DNA of 11,341 bases from Gracilibacteraceae bacterium (lineage in GTDB: Bacteria; Bacillota; Desulfitobacteriia; Desulfitobacteriales; Syntrophobotulaceae). The notes under the pieces were generated by a model, which did no database searches, was not told where the DNA came from, and saw only the letters and a list, made by a program, of their open reading frames with translations. Position 1 is the stretch's first letter. Each line of letters opens with the position of its first letter. A program made the translations under genes and the position numbers. The stretch spans positions 1-11,341 of the forward strand of contig JAISEW010000138.1 of the NCBI GenBank assembly GCA_031263945.1, given 5' to 3'. Shown piece after piece: positions 1 through 8,218 of this stretch.

Positions 1-654
1 GCCAATTACAGCGCCGCGAACTGGGGCAATAAAAAGGTGAATAAGCGGCGGCTGCAGGAAATGCTGGAGCTGCCCGCGCGCGGCGACGTACCGCTCGTGA
101 CTATGGTGACGCGCCTGACCGAGCAGAAAGGCCTGGACCTGTTTTTCCATATCGCCGACGAGCTCCTGTTGACTGAAGACGTGCAGCTGGTGGTGGTGGG
201 GGCCGGCGAGTGGGAGTACGAGCAGAATTTGCGGGCGCTGGCTGCGCGCTATCAGGGGCGGGTCGCCGCCTGCGTCACTTTTGACAATGATCTGGCGATG
301 AAAGTTTACGCGGCGGGCGATATCCTGCTCATGCCCTCCCGCTTCGAGCCCTGCGGCGTGACGCAGATGATTGCCATGCGCTACGGCAGCGTGCCGGTGG
401 TGCGCGAGACCGGCGGGCTGAAAGACACGGTGCAGCCCTACGACGAACACAGCAAGACGGGCCCGGGCTTCGGATTTGCCAATTATAACGCCCACGAACT
501 GCTGTTCACGGTGAAAAACGCTTTGCGGCTTTACCGGGAGGACGCGCCGACCTGGGAAAAACTCAGGCGGCGCGTCGCGGAACAGAGGTTCAGCTGGCGG
601 GAGGCGGCGCAAAATTACGCCAGACTTTATGAAAAAATCGGAGCGAGAGTATGA
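1..654 (+). CDS. glgA: Glycogen synthase (ADP-glucose type), C-terminal part
   Basis: Transfers glucose from ADP-glucose to the non-reducing end of a growing alpha-1,4-glucan in the cytoplasm. Only the last 217 residues are present. The frame is open to base 1, so the true start lies to the left; the GTG at 37 is internal. The fragment is the C-terminal GT-B (GT5) Rossmann domain. Visible motifs are TRLTEQKGLDL, LVVVGAGE, PSRFEPCGVTQMIAMRYG with the catalytic Glu at 346-348, and VRETGGLKDTV, followed by the usual C-terminal FSW...YARLYE helix. The family is normally about 480 residues, so a little under half is seen. The stop overlaps the next start (ATGA, 651-654), indicating translational coupling to the maltodextrin enzyme. 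Identification is secure; nothing can be said about the missing N-terminal half. Confidence 0.96.
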   Translation, partial: ANYSAANWGNKKVNKRRLQEMLELPARGDVPLVTMVTRLTEQKGLDLFFHIADELLLTEDVQLVVVGAGEWEYEQNLRALAARYQGRVAACVTFDNDLAMKVYAAGDILLMPSRFEPCGVTQMIAMRYGSVPVVRETGGLKDTVQPYDEHSKTGPGFGFANYNAHELLFTVKNALRLYREDAPTWEKLRRRVAEQRFSWREAAQNYARLYEKIGARV

Positions 655-3600
655 GCGAAGGATTGCGCCTCTATCACAATTCACACCAGGCGGATTGGCG
701 CCGGCCTCACGGGGCCCTGCCCTGCGGCGCCCCGTTCCGGTTGACCCTGGACGTCCGCGGCGCGCAGGGGTTGGAATTGAAAGGGGTGCTGCGGCTTTGG
801 CGGGACGGCAGCGGCGAGACGCTGATCAATCTGACTGAGGAGGAAGGGCCGCCGGGGGTGCGGCGGCTGGTGGCTGAAAGCGCGGCGCCCGCCGAGCCGT
901 GTCTCCTGTGGTATTATTTTTGGCTGCAGGGATTGGGCGGCCGCATCATTTACGGCTGCCCGGCCGACCGGCTCGGCGGCGAGGGCAGGGTGTGGGCCGC
1001 GGATCCCCCGTCCTGGCAGATCACCGTTTACCGGCCGGCCCCGGCGCCGGCCTGGTGGAAAAACGGCGTCGCCTATCAGATCTTTGTGGACCGGTTTTAC
1101 CGCGGCGCGAACTGGGGAGAGCGGGAGGCGGCGTCGCTCCGTCGCCGGCCGGAGCGCCGGGGGCCGCGGCGTCTCCTGCATCTGGACTGGAACGACACGC
1201 CTTTTTACCCGCGCGACCCGCAGGGGCGGATCACGCGGTGGCCTTTTTTCGGCGGCACTCTGGCGGGCGTGCGGGAAAAACTGCCCTATCTGAAAGAACT
1301 CGGCGTGAACGTGCTGTATCTGAATCCGATTTTCCTGGGCGCGAGCAATCATAAATATGATACGGCGGATTATTATAAGATCGATCCCGGCTTCGGCGGG
1401 GAGGAAGCTTTCGCGGAGCTGCTGGCGGCCGCGGAGCGCGAAGGCGTGGCGATCATCCTCGACGGCGTTTTCAATCACACGGGCCGGGACAGCGTCTATT
1501 TTGACGGGGACGGCAATTACGGCTCCCAGGGAGCGGCGGCGGCGGATTCCCCTTATCATAACTGGTTTCGCTGGAAAGAGGGCGGCGGCTATGAGTGCTG
1601 GTGGGGGGTCGACGATCTGCCCAATGTGGATGAAATGAACCCGGAATTTCAGGATTTTGTCTGGCGCGGCCAGGGCAGCGTGGTGCGCCACTGGATGCGG
1701 ACCGGGGTCCGCGGTTTTCGCCTCGATGTGGCGGACGAGCTGCCGGATGATTTTATCAAAGGGATCCGGCAGGCGGTAAAAGAGACGGATCCGGAGGGCG
1801 TGGTCGTCGGCGAGGTATGGGAAGACGCTTCCAACAAGGTGAGCTACGGGGCGCGGCGCGCCTATTTTGCCGGGGACGAGCTGGACGCGACGATGAATTA
1901 CCCGTTCCGCGAGCTGTTTCTGGGTTACGTCCTGGGGACCGTCACGGCGGAGCGCCTGCACCGGCGGATACTCAGCCTGTATGAAAATTATCCGCGGGAA
2001 AATTTCTACGCGGCGATGAATTTGTTCGGCAGCCATGACCGGGAGCGGCTGCTGACCATTTTGGGGGGAGCGGATACGGACGCGCTGCCCGCGGCGGAAA
2101 AAGAATTTTTCCGCCTGGACGGCGAGCGGCGGGAGCTGGCCCTGCGCCGGTTGCGCCTGCTCGTGCCCGTGCAGATGACTTTTCCCGGCGTGCCCTGCGT
2201 TTACTACGGGGACGAGGCGGGGATGGAGGGGCTGGACGACCCCTATAACCGCGGCCCGTTTCCCTGGGGGCGGGAAGAAGCGGGACTCGGCGAGTTTTAC
2301 CGGCGCCTGATCAGCTGGCGCCGGGAATACGCCGTGCTGACGGAGGGCGATTTTTGCCCGCGCGTCTGGCCGAACGGGGTGTACGGCTATTCGCGCGGCG
2401 ACGCGACCGGCCGGATCTATGTGGCCCTCAACCCGGACGCCCGAAACCACAAGTCCGTGGATCTGTGGGAAGACGAGCGGGAAGGCTGTTATCCGGAGCT
2501 GATGAGCGGGACGCTCCAGCCGCTGACCGTCTCTCCCGGTCAGCCTCCTGTTATGATCTGCCCGCTGGAGCCGCTGACGGCGAAAGTGTATTACCGGCCG
2601 GCGGCGGGGCCGCTGCCGGAGCCGGAGACCGGTCCCCGGCAAGCCGGCGTGCTCTGTCATATCACTTCACTCCCTTCTCCCTGGGGCGTGGGCGATCTGG
2701 GGGCCGGCGCCAGGGAATTCGTGGATTTCCTGGCCGCGGGCGGGCAGAGTATTTGGCAAATTTTACCAATAAATCCGCCGGGACGCGGCGACTCGCCGTA
2801 TATGCCGTTATCAGCTTTCGCGGGCCACGAGCTGCTGCTGGATTTGGAGCAGCTGGCTGACCAAGGATTGCTGGGCTCGGAGTACGCGGAGGTAAAAAAG
2901 ACGCTGGGGGAACTGGAGCAGTCTTCGCGGGCGGAGTTTGCGCGGGCGGCTTTACGCAAAGAGCATTTTTACCGGGAGGCTTTTGCGCGGTTTGACCGGA
3001 CGGCGGCTGATTTTACGGCTTTTTGCCGGGCGGAGGACGCCTGGCTGGCGGACTATTGCCTGTTCCGCGCCTTGCAGGATCATCTGGAGGAAACGGACTG
3101 GCGGCTGTGGCCGGCGCCGCTGCGGGAGCGCAGCGAGGAGGCGCTGGCGGCGGCCCGCGCCCTGCTGGCCGATGAGACGAAGTATTATGCTTTTTTGCAG
3201 TATGAATTCGCGCGGCAGTGGGAGTCGCTGACGCGGTACGCCCGGAAGCGCGGCGTGGCCGTGTGGGGCGATATACCGATGTATATGGCGGCCGAGAGCT
3301 GCGACGTCTGGCGGCGGCGGGAACTTTTCCGTCTGGATGAGGAAGCCGGGGTGCCGGCCGATGATTACGCCTCGGACGGACAGAATTGGGAGATGCCGGT
3401 TTATGACTGGGACGCGGCGGCCGCGGAGGATCACGCCTGGTGGATCGCCCGGCTGCGTCACAGCCTGCGCGGGGTGGATAAACTGCGGCTCGACCATTTT
3501 CGCGGGTTTGAGGCTTATTGGAGCAAAAAAACGGGCGCGGCGCAAGGCTATTGGCATAAAGGGCCGGGGCGCCGGTTTTTTGAGGCCGTGCGGAGGGAGC

Positions 3601-4091
3601 TGGGCGCCATGCCGTTTTTCGCGGAGGATCTCGGCTTTATCACGCCGGAAGTGCGCGTCCTGAAGGCTCTGTTCGATCTGCCCGGCGTCAAGGTGCTGCA
3701 GTTTTCGGCCTGGGAAACTCTGCGGAAAGATATGGCGGCGGCGGACGCCTATAATGTTTTTTATACGGGGACCCATGATAACCAAACCCTTGTCAGCTGG
3801 TACGCGGCGGAGGCGGCGGCTCAGGGGGAGGCGGCCGGGGATGAGGAAGAGCGGCTGCGTTTCTGCCTCCGCGTCGTCGCCCGGATGTATGCCGGCGGCG
3901 CCCGCTGGGTGGTTCTGCCGCTGCAGGACGTCCTCGGGCTGGACGACGCCTGCCGCATGAACACGCCGGGCGGGGCGGAGGGCAATTGGAACTGGCGGGC
4001 GGAAGCGCAGCAGCTGACGGAAGAAGCGGCGCTCTGGCTGCGGGAACTGGCCGCGCGGCATGACCGCCTGCCGGCCGAGGAAGGGATATGA
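651..4091 (+). CDS. Bifunctional GH13 alpha-glucosidase/debranching-type enzyme fused to GH77 4-alpha-glucanotransferase
   Basis: A 1146-residue fusion of two cytoplasmic maltodextrin/glycogen enzymes. Residues about 1-130 form a beta-sandwich-like N domain. Residues about 135-570 are a GH13 barrel opening with GVAYQIFVDRFYRG. All four GH13 regions are present: DGVFNHTG (D271-H276), GFRLDVADE (nucleophile D359), VVGEVWED (acid/base E388) and GSHDRERL (D463). Residues about 575-655 are a beta C domain. Residues about 662-1146 are a complete GH77 (MalQ) enzyme: VLCHITSLPSPWGVGDLG, WGDIPMYMA, LRLDHFRGFEAYW (nucleophile D948), FFAEDLGF (acid/base E992) and GTHDNQT (D1043). Both catalytic sets are intact. 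A GGAG site lies 7 nt before the ATG, which overlaps the glgA stop. The GH13 half would hydrolyse alpha-glucan bonds and the GH77 half would disproportionate the short maltodextrins. The exact GH13 specificity (amylase, neopullulanase or GlgX-like) is not decidable by eye. I recall such fusions annotated as GlgX/MalQ. Confidence 0.92.
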   Translation: MSEGLRLYHNSHQADWRRPHGALPCGAPFRLTLDVRGAQGLELKGVLRLWRDGSGETLINLTEEEGPPGVRRLVAESAAPAEPCLLWYYFWLQGLGGRIIYGCPADRLGGEGRVWAADPPSWQITVYRPAPAPAWWKNGVAYQIFVDRFYRGANWGEREAASLRRRPERRGPRRLLHLDWNDTPFYPRDPQGRITRWPFFGGTLAGVREKLPYLKELGVNVLYLNPIFLGASNHKYDTADYYKIDPGFGGEEAFAELLAAAEREGVAIILDGVFNHTGRDSVYFDGDGNYGSQGAAAADSPYHNWFRWKEGGGYECWWGVDDLPNVDEMNPEFQDFVWRGQGSVVRHWMRTGVRGFRLDVADELPDDFIKGIRQAVKETDPEGVVVGEVWEDASNKVSYGARRAYFAGDELDATMNYPFRELFLGYVLGTVTAERLHRRILSLYENYPRENFYAAMNLFGSHDRERLLTILGGADTDALPAAEKEFFRLDGERRELALRRLRLLVPVQMTFPGVPCVYYGDEAGMEGLDDPYNRGPFPWGREEAGLGEFYRRLISWRREYAVLTEGDFCPRVWPNGVYGYSRGDATGRIYVALNPDARNHKSVDLWEDEREGCYPELMSGTLQPLTVSPGQPPVMICPLEPLTAKVYYRPAAGPLPEPETGPRQAGVLCHITSLPSPWGVGDLGAGAREFVDFLAAGGQSIWQILPINPPGRGDSPYMPLSAFAGHELLLDLEQLADQGLLGSEYAEVKKTLGELEQSSRAEFARAALRKEHFYREAFARFDRTAADFTAFCRAEDAWLADYCLFRALQDHLEETDWRLWPAPLRERSEEALAAARALLADETKYYAFLQYEFARQWESLTRYARKRGVAVWGDIPMYMAAESCDVWRRRELFRLDEEAGVPADDYASDGQNWEMPVYDWDAAAAEDHAWWIARLRHSLRGVDKLRLDHFRGFEAYWSKKTGAAQGYWHKGPGRRFFEAVRRELGAMPFFAEDLGFITPEVRVLKALFDLPGVKVLQFSAWETLRKDMAAADAYNVFYTGTHDNQTLVSWYAAEAAAQGEAAGDEEERLRFCLRVVARMYAGGARWVVLPLQDVLGLDDACRMNTPGGAEGNWNWRAEAQQLTEEAALWLRELAARHDRLPAEEGI
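4077..4085 (+). promoter_or_regulatory. Ribosome binding site deciding the pgi start
   Basis: GAGGAAGGG ends 7 nt before the ATG at 4093 and lies inside the last codons of the upstream fusion gene. It favours ATG 4093 over the in-frame ATG at 4060. The 4060 start would add 11 residues that do not look like an isomerase N-terminus and would overlap the upstream gene by 32 nt. Confidence 0.75.
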
Positions 4092-4092
4092 G

Positions 4093-5661
4093 ATGAGCTG
4101 GGAAAGATACAGCCGTTTATTGTTTTATGACGCGGCGACCGGACTGGCGCTCGATCCGAGTTTAGCCGCCTGGCCGGAGGAACTCTTGCGGGCCGACCGG
4201 CCGGAAACGCGGCGTGTTTGGGAAGAAATGATGGATTTGGAAAAAGGAGCCATCGCCAATCCTTCCGAAGGGCGGATGGTGGGGCATTACTGGCTCCGAA
4301 CCCCGGAACTGGCCCCGACCGCGGAATTGGCCGCGGAGATCCGCGATACCGCCGCCCGGATCACCCGGTTTGCCGCGGCTCTGCATGCCGGCGCCGTACG
4401 GGGCGAACGCGGCGGTCTGTTTCGCCAAGCGGTCGTCGTCGGCGTCGGCGGTTCGAGCCTCGGCCCCTGTTTTGTTTCCCAGGCGCTCGGCACGGCGGCG
4501 GATAAAATACGTCTCTATTTTATTGACAATACGGATCCGGACGGCATGGACCGGGTCTGGGAGGCCCTCAGACCGTCTCTGGCCGAGACGCTGGTTGTCG
4601 TGATCTCTAAAAGCGGCGGGACGGTCGAAACCCGCAACGGCATGGAGGAGGCGCGGGCGCGTTATGAGGCGGAGGGCCTTGATTTTGCCCGGCACGCCGT
4701 GCGCGTCACCCAGCGCGGCAGCAAACTCGACGCGGCGGCGGCCGATTGGCTGGAATTTTTTCCCATGTGGGATTGGGTGGGCGGCCGCACTTCCGTGCTT
4801 TCGGCGGTGGGACTGTTGCCCTTGGCGCTGCAGGGCGTCGATACGGCCGGCCTCCTCCGCGGGGCGGCCGCGATGGACGCGCTGACCCGCCGCCCGGCGC
4901 CGGCGGAAAACCCCGCCCTGCTGATGGCCTTGATCTGGCAGGCTTTGACCGGCGGGCAAGGCGGCGCCCAGATGGTGATTTTACCGTACAAAGACAGGCT
5001 GGAACTGCTCGCCAAATACATGCAGCAGCTCGTGATGGAATCCCTCGGCAAGGCGGAAGACCGCGACGGCCGTCTCGTGCGGCAGGGGCTCGCCGTTTTC
5101 GGCAATAAAGGATCCTCGGATCAGCATTCTTATGTGCAGCAGCTGCTGGCCGGTCCGGATAATTTTTTTGCCGTCCTGATCGAAGTGCTGCGCGACCGGG
5201 AAGGAGATTCGCCCGTCGTCGGAGAAAACAGCACGAGCGGCGATTATCTGCAGGCGTTTTTGCTCGGCACGCGCCGCGCCCTGCGCGATCAGGGCCGCAA
5301 CAGCATTACCATTTCCGTGCCGGCGGTGGACGCCCCGACAGTCGGCGCTCTTATCGCCCTGTGGGAACGCGCGGTCGGGTATTACGCCGCGCTGATCCGC
5401 GTCAACGCCTATGATCAGCCGGCCGTGGAAATGGGGAAAAAAAGCGCCGCTGAGATCATCGGCCTGAAAAACGAGATCTTAGCCGCTTTGGCCCGGCGGC
5501 CGGAGCGGAGTTTTACCGCGGCGGCCCTCGCCGGGGATATCGGGCGCCCGGAAGAAACGGAAACCGTGTTCCAGCTGCTGCGGCATCTGGCCGCCAACGG
5601 CCGGGTAAAGGGGGCGGGGGACGGCGCGCTCGGAACATTTAAAGGAGGCTGCGATGAGTAA
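4093..5661 (+). CDS. pgi: Glucose-6-phosphate isomerase
   Basis: Interconverts glucose 6-phosphate and fructose 6-phosphate, connecting glycogen-derived sugar phosphates with glycolysis in the cytoplasm. The protein is 522 residues from the ATG at 4093, one base after the upstream stop. Two SIS sugar-isomerase folds are evident. The first holds GVGGSSLGP and VVVISKSGGTVETRNGM; then come VGGRTSVLSAVGLLPLAL and GNKGSSDQHSYVQQL. Likely catalytic residues by family alignment from memory are E316 (in MESLGK), H345 (in DQHSY) and K449 (in VEMGKKSA). The roughly 70 residues after K449 resemble a small helical or winged-helix tail. I recall similar tails in cyanobacterial and Chlorobi-type isomerases, so this belongs to that longer bacterial subtype rather than the roughly 450-residue Bacillus type. 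Its last 8 nt overlap the next gene. Confidence 0.96.
   Translation: MSWERYSRLLFYDAATGLALDPSLAAWPEELLRADRPETRRVWEEMMDLEKGAIANPSEGRMVGHYWLRTPELAPTAELAAEIRDTAARITRFAAALHAGAVRGERGGLFRQAVVVGVGGSSLGPCFVSQALGTAADKIRLYFIDNTDPDGMDRVWEALRPSLAETLVVVISKSGGTVETRNGMEEARARYEAEGLDFARHAVRVTQRGSKLDAAAADWLEFFPMWDWVGGRTSVLSAVGLLPLALQGVDTAGLLRGAAAMDALTRRPAPAENPALLMALIWQALTGGQGGAQMVILPYKDRLELLAKYMQQLVMESLGKAEDRDGRLVRQGLAVFGNKGSSDQHSYVQQLLAGPDNFFAVLIEVLRDREGDSPVVGENSTSGDYLQAFLLGTRRALRDQGRNSITISVPAVDAPTVGALIALWERAVGYYAALIRVNAYDQPAVEMGKKSAAEIIGLKNEILAALARRPERSFTAAALAGDIGRPEETETVFQLLRHLAANGRVKGAGDGALGTFKGGCDE
5641..5648 (+). promoter_or_regulatory. Strong ribosome binding site inside the pgi 3' end
   Basis: AAAGGAGG ends 5 nt before the ATG at 5654, within the last codons of pgi. 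It supports translation of the small downstream gene from 5654 despite its 8-nt overlap with pgi. Confidence 0.8.
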
Positions 5662-6097
5662 GCAAAAAAACGGAAACCTATGGGGATATGTCCTGGTCGC
5701 CGGAGTGACGGCGATTTCCACGGCGAGTCTGTGTTTAAAACCGAGCCGGGATTTCCTGCTCGCGATGGTGAAAAAGGCGGCGCTTTTATACGGAAGCTCC
5801 CGCCGCAGCGTTACCAGCCGATTGTCCGGCGACTGGCGCGGCGAGACGGCGGACGTTTACTACGGCTTTAACAACGGGATCCTCTATGTGACGGACCAGA
5901 AGGGCTTTGAAAACAAGGACTGGAAAACGGGGACCTATGACCTGTACCGCGATACGGACGATCCGGCCGGCGCCTACACGATAGTCATGCGTTATGACGG
6001 TCAGACGACGGAATACGGATTGGAGCGGCTGGATGATGAAACCGCCGTGTTCACCCGCGGCGGCGAAAGATTTTTGTTTAAAAGCGTCCGGTATTAG
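5654..6097 (+). CDS. Small membrane-anchored protein with lipocalin-like C-terminal domain, function unknown
   Basis: I do not recognise a named family. The 147-residue product has a short basic N-terminus and then one hydrophobic segment at about residues 9-28 (LWGYVLVAGVTAISTASLCL), which could be a membrane anchor or an uncleaved signal. A basic linker follows. From about residue 57 the pattern is that of a small antiparallel beta domain: SGDWRGE, YYGFNNGILYV, GTYDLYR, YTIVMRYDGQTTEYGLERL, TAVFTRGGERFLF. This rhythm (L/SG-W..., G-Y, a closing beta pair) is common in short lipocalin-like domains, an inference from pattern only. Translation is well supported by the RBS at 5641-5648 and by codon use like its neighbours. 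It sits between pgi and the C-S lyase within the operon, but nothing shows a shared metabolic role. Confidence 0.8.
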   Translation: MSKQKNGNLWGYVLVAGVTAISTASLCLKPSRDFLLAMVKKAALLYGSSRRSVTSRLSGDWRGETADVYYGFNNGILYVTDQKGFENKDWKTGTYDLYRDTDDPAGAYTIVMRYDGQTTEYGLERLDDETAVFTRGGERFLFKSVRY

Positions 6098-6105
6098 GAG
6101 GGCTA

Positions 6106-7272
6106 ATGACTTTTGATTTCGACGCTGTTTTGGATCGCCGCGGCAGCATGAGCCTGAAATACGACAGCGCGGTCAAGCGCGGCAAACCGGCGGATATTCT
6201 GCCTCTATGGGTCGCCGATATGGATTTTTCCACCGCCGACTGCGTCAAGGCGGCTCTGACCCGGGCCGTCCAATTCGGCGCCCTCGGCTATTCCGAGCCG
6301 GACGAATCTTTTCACGCCGCCCTGCGCGCCTGGTTCGCGCGCCGGCATGATTACGGCGTAGAAACAGAATGGCTGGTGCAGACGCCGGGGGTGGTGAGCG
6401 CGCTCTATACAGCGGTCAAGGCTCTGACGGAACCCGGCGACGCCGTTCTCATCCAGTCTCCCGTGTATTATCCCTTTACCGCCGCCATCCTCGACACGGG
6501 GCGGCGGCCGGTGACGAGCGAACTCGTCTTGAGCGAAGGCTATTACCAGATCGACTTTGACGATCTGACCGCGAAGATCCGGCGAGAAAAAGTAAAACTG
6601 TTCATCCTCTGCAGCCCCCACAACCCGGTGGGCCGCGTCTGGCGGCGCGCCGAGCTGGAACGGCTCGCGGCGATATGTCTGCGGCACGGCGTCGTGGTGG
6701 TGGCGGACGAGATCCATCAGGACTTCATCCTTGCCGAACGGCGGCACACCATGTTCGCCAAGCTGGGGCGGGAAACGGAGAACATCACCGTCACCTGTAC
6801 CTCGCCCAGCAAGACTTTCAATCTGGCTGGGCTGCAATTATCGAATGTTTTTATCGCCAATAAGGCTCTGCGTAAGGCTTTTCGCGCCGAGGTCACGCTC
6901 GGCGGCTACAGCCAGCCGTCCCTTCCGGGGCTGGTCGCCTGCCGGGCGGCGTACACGGAAGAAGGCCAGGCCTGGCTGGAGGCCCTGCTCGCTTATTTGC
7001 GCGGCAATATGGCGCTTATCCGCGACTGGGCGGCCGCCTGGCCGGAGATCCGTTTCATAGAGCCGGAAGGGACTTACCTCGCTTGGTTTGACTGCCGGGG
7101 ACTGGGCTATACCGCCGACGCCCTGACGGAAACCATTGAGCGCAAAGCCGGGCTCTGGCTTGACGACGGGCGCATATTCGGGCCGGGCGGCGAGGGTTTT
7201 CAGCGGCTGAACACCGCCTGCCCCCGCTCCGTGCTGACCGAAGCGCTGGAACGCTGGCGGAGCGCTTTTTAA
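6106..7272 (+). CDS. patB: MalY/PatB-family PLP-dependent C-S lyase (cystathionine beta-lyase type aminotransferase)
   Basis: Predicted to cleave cystathionine (or cysteine-type substrates) to homocysteine, pyruvate and ammonia, a cytoplasmic step of methionine synthesis. The protein is 388 residues, the normal length for this fold-type I PLP family. Hallmarks are LPLWVADMDF near residue 33, GALGYSEPDESF, SPVYYPF, CSPHNPVGRVW, VVADEIHQDFIL, the PLP lysine K236 in SPSKTFNLAGL, and a C-terminal GEGFQRLNTACPR whose R367 should bind the substrate carboxylate. The upstream stop TAG lies inside the AGGAGGG ribosome site (6096-6102), giving tight spacing to the ATG. MalY and PatB proteins share this sequence type, so an aminotransferase or cysteine desulfhydrase activity is possible. 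The serine acetyltransferase next door favours sulfur amino-acid metabolism. The symbol marks the family, not strict orthology. Confidence 0.9.
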   Translation: MTFDFDAVLDRRGSMSLKYDSAVKRGKPADILPLWVADMDFSTADCVKAALTRAVQFGALGYSEPDESFHAALRAWFARRHDYGVETEWLVQTPGVVSALYTAVKALTEPGDAVLIQSPVYYPFTAAILDTGRRPVTSELVLSEGYYQIDFDDLTAKIRREKVKLFILCSPHNPVGRVWRRAELERLAAICLRHGVVVVADEIHQDFILAERRHTMFAKLGRETENITVTCTSPSKTFNLAGLQLSNVFIANKALRKAFRAEVTLGGYSQPSLPGLVACRAAYTEEGQAWLEALLAYLRGNMALIRDWAAAWPEIRFIEPEGTYLAWFDCRGLGYTADALTETIERKAGLWLDDGRIFGPGGEGFQRLNTACPRSVLTEALERWRSAF

Positions 7273-7290
7273 GACGGAAAGGAAACTCAT

Positions 7291-8196
7291 ATGCAAAAGC
7301 AAATCGCGGCTGATTTGCCGGAATTAGTGCGCGCGATGGCGGAAAGCTATCGCGGACACGGAGATATCATCAATATCGAGGCAGTGAGCCAAATAAATAA
7401 AGACACCATCATCGAGATGATCGACACGTTCCAGATCCTCATGTTTCCGGGTTTTTTCGGCAAAAAACGCTTCAAAAGAGACGCGGCGGAATATTATATC
7501 GGCGAGTTACTGGAAGATATTTCCTATAACCTGAAAAAACAGATCACTCGCGCCCGGCTGAGCGGCGTCCCGGAAGAAACCGCGCGCCGGGAAGCGGAGA
7601 CGGCGACAAATGAATTTCTCCTGCGCCTGCCCGCGATCCGCGCTCTGCTGGCGACGGACGTAGACGCTTCTTTTGACGGCGATCCCGCCGCCTCCAGCAA
7701 GGAGGAGATCATTCTTTCCTATCCCAGCATTTACACCATCATGGTCAACCGCCTGGCCCACGAGCTGTATCTGCTGAAAGTGCCGCTCATCCCGCGCATG
7801 ATGACGGAACACGCCCACAGCCGGACGGGCATCGACATGCACCCCGGCGCGACCCTCGGCCATCATTTTTTCATCGATCACGGCACGGGCATCGTGGTCG
7901 GCGAGACCACCGTCATCGGCAATAATGTAAAAATATACCAGGGAGTGACCCTCGGCGCCCTCTCCACCCGCGGCGGCCAGGCCCTGCGCCACGTCAAGCG
8001 CCACCCGACGATCGAAGACAATGTGACGATCTACTCCGGCGCCTCCATTTTCGGCGGCGAAACCGTTATCGGCGAGGGCTCGGTGATAGGCTCCAACGCC
8101 TTTATCACGCGCAGCGTCCCGCCCTGCACCAAAGTGAGCATCGTCAACCCGGAACACCGCTTCATCAGTGAAGCGGACTGCGGCGCTGATTTTTGA
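7291..8196 (+). CDS. cysE: Serine O-acetyltransferase, long (EpsC/CysE-like) form
   Basis: Acetylates L-serine with acetyl-CoA to O-acetylserine, the first committed step of cysteine synthesis. The product is 301 residues. An alpha-helical N-terminal domain (about 1-175) is followed by a left-handed parallel beta-helix of hexapeptide repeats (about 178-285). Catalytic residues by analogy with E. coli CysE are D182 (in DMHPG) and H197 (in FIDHGTGIVVGET), spaced 15 apart as in that enzyme. GVTLGALSTRGGQALRHVKRHPTIED and IYSGASIFGGETVIG complete the acyl-CoA site; the GALSTRGGQ variant is what I know from the longer EpsC-like subgroup. The C-terminus ends in ADF rather than the terminal Ile that docks into cysteine synthase in well-studied CysE proteins, so complex formation is uncertain. 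AAAGGAAA precedes the ATG, 18 nt after the lyase gene. No T-tract terminator follows. Confidence 0.94.
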   Translation: MQKQIAADLPELVRAMAESYRGHGDIINIEAVSQINKDTIIEMIDTFQILMFPGFFGKKRFKRDAAEYYIGELLEDISYNLKKQITRARLSGVPEETARREAETATNEFLLRLPAIRALLATDVDASFDGDPAASSKEEIILSYPSIYTIMVNRLAHELYLLKVPLIPRMMTEHAHSRTGIDMHPGATLGHHFFIDHGTGIVVGETTVIGNNVKIYQGVTLGALSTRGGQALRHVKRHPTIEDNVTIYSGASIFGGETVIGEGSVIGSNAFITRSVPPCTKVSIVNPEHRFISEADCGADF

Positions 8197-8218
8197 AGCC
8201 GGCGTCAATCCCCTCCCC

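Noticed and set aside
681..2660. 659-residue open frame on the - strand
   Set aside because: It lies wholly antisense to the fusion enzyme gene, whose GH13 motifs are complete. Long antisense frames are expected in GC-rich codon-biased DNA. The translation is Arg/Pro/His-rich with no recognisable domain.
2952..4061. 369-residue open frame on the - strand
   Set aside because: Antisense shadow of the GH77 half of the fusion gene, low complexity and Arg/Pro-rich, with no motif.
4162..4959. 265-residue open frame on the - strand
   Set aside because: Antisense shadow of pgi with Arg/Gly/Pro-rich translation and no domain signature.
4060..5661. Longer pgi from ATG 4060
   Set aside because: It would overlap the upstream gene by 32 nt and has no ribosome site of its own. 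The GAGGAAGGG at 4077-4085 points to ATG 4093, and the residues from MSWERYSRL onward look like a natural start.
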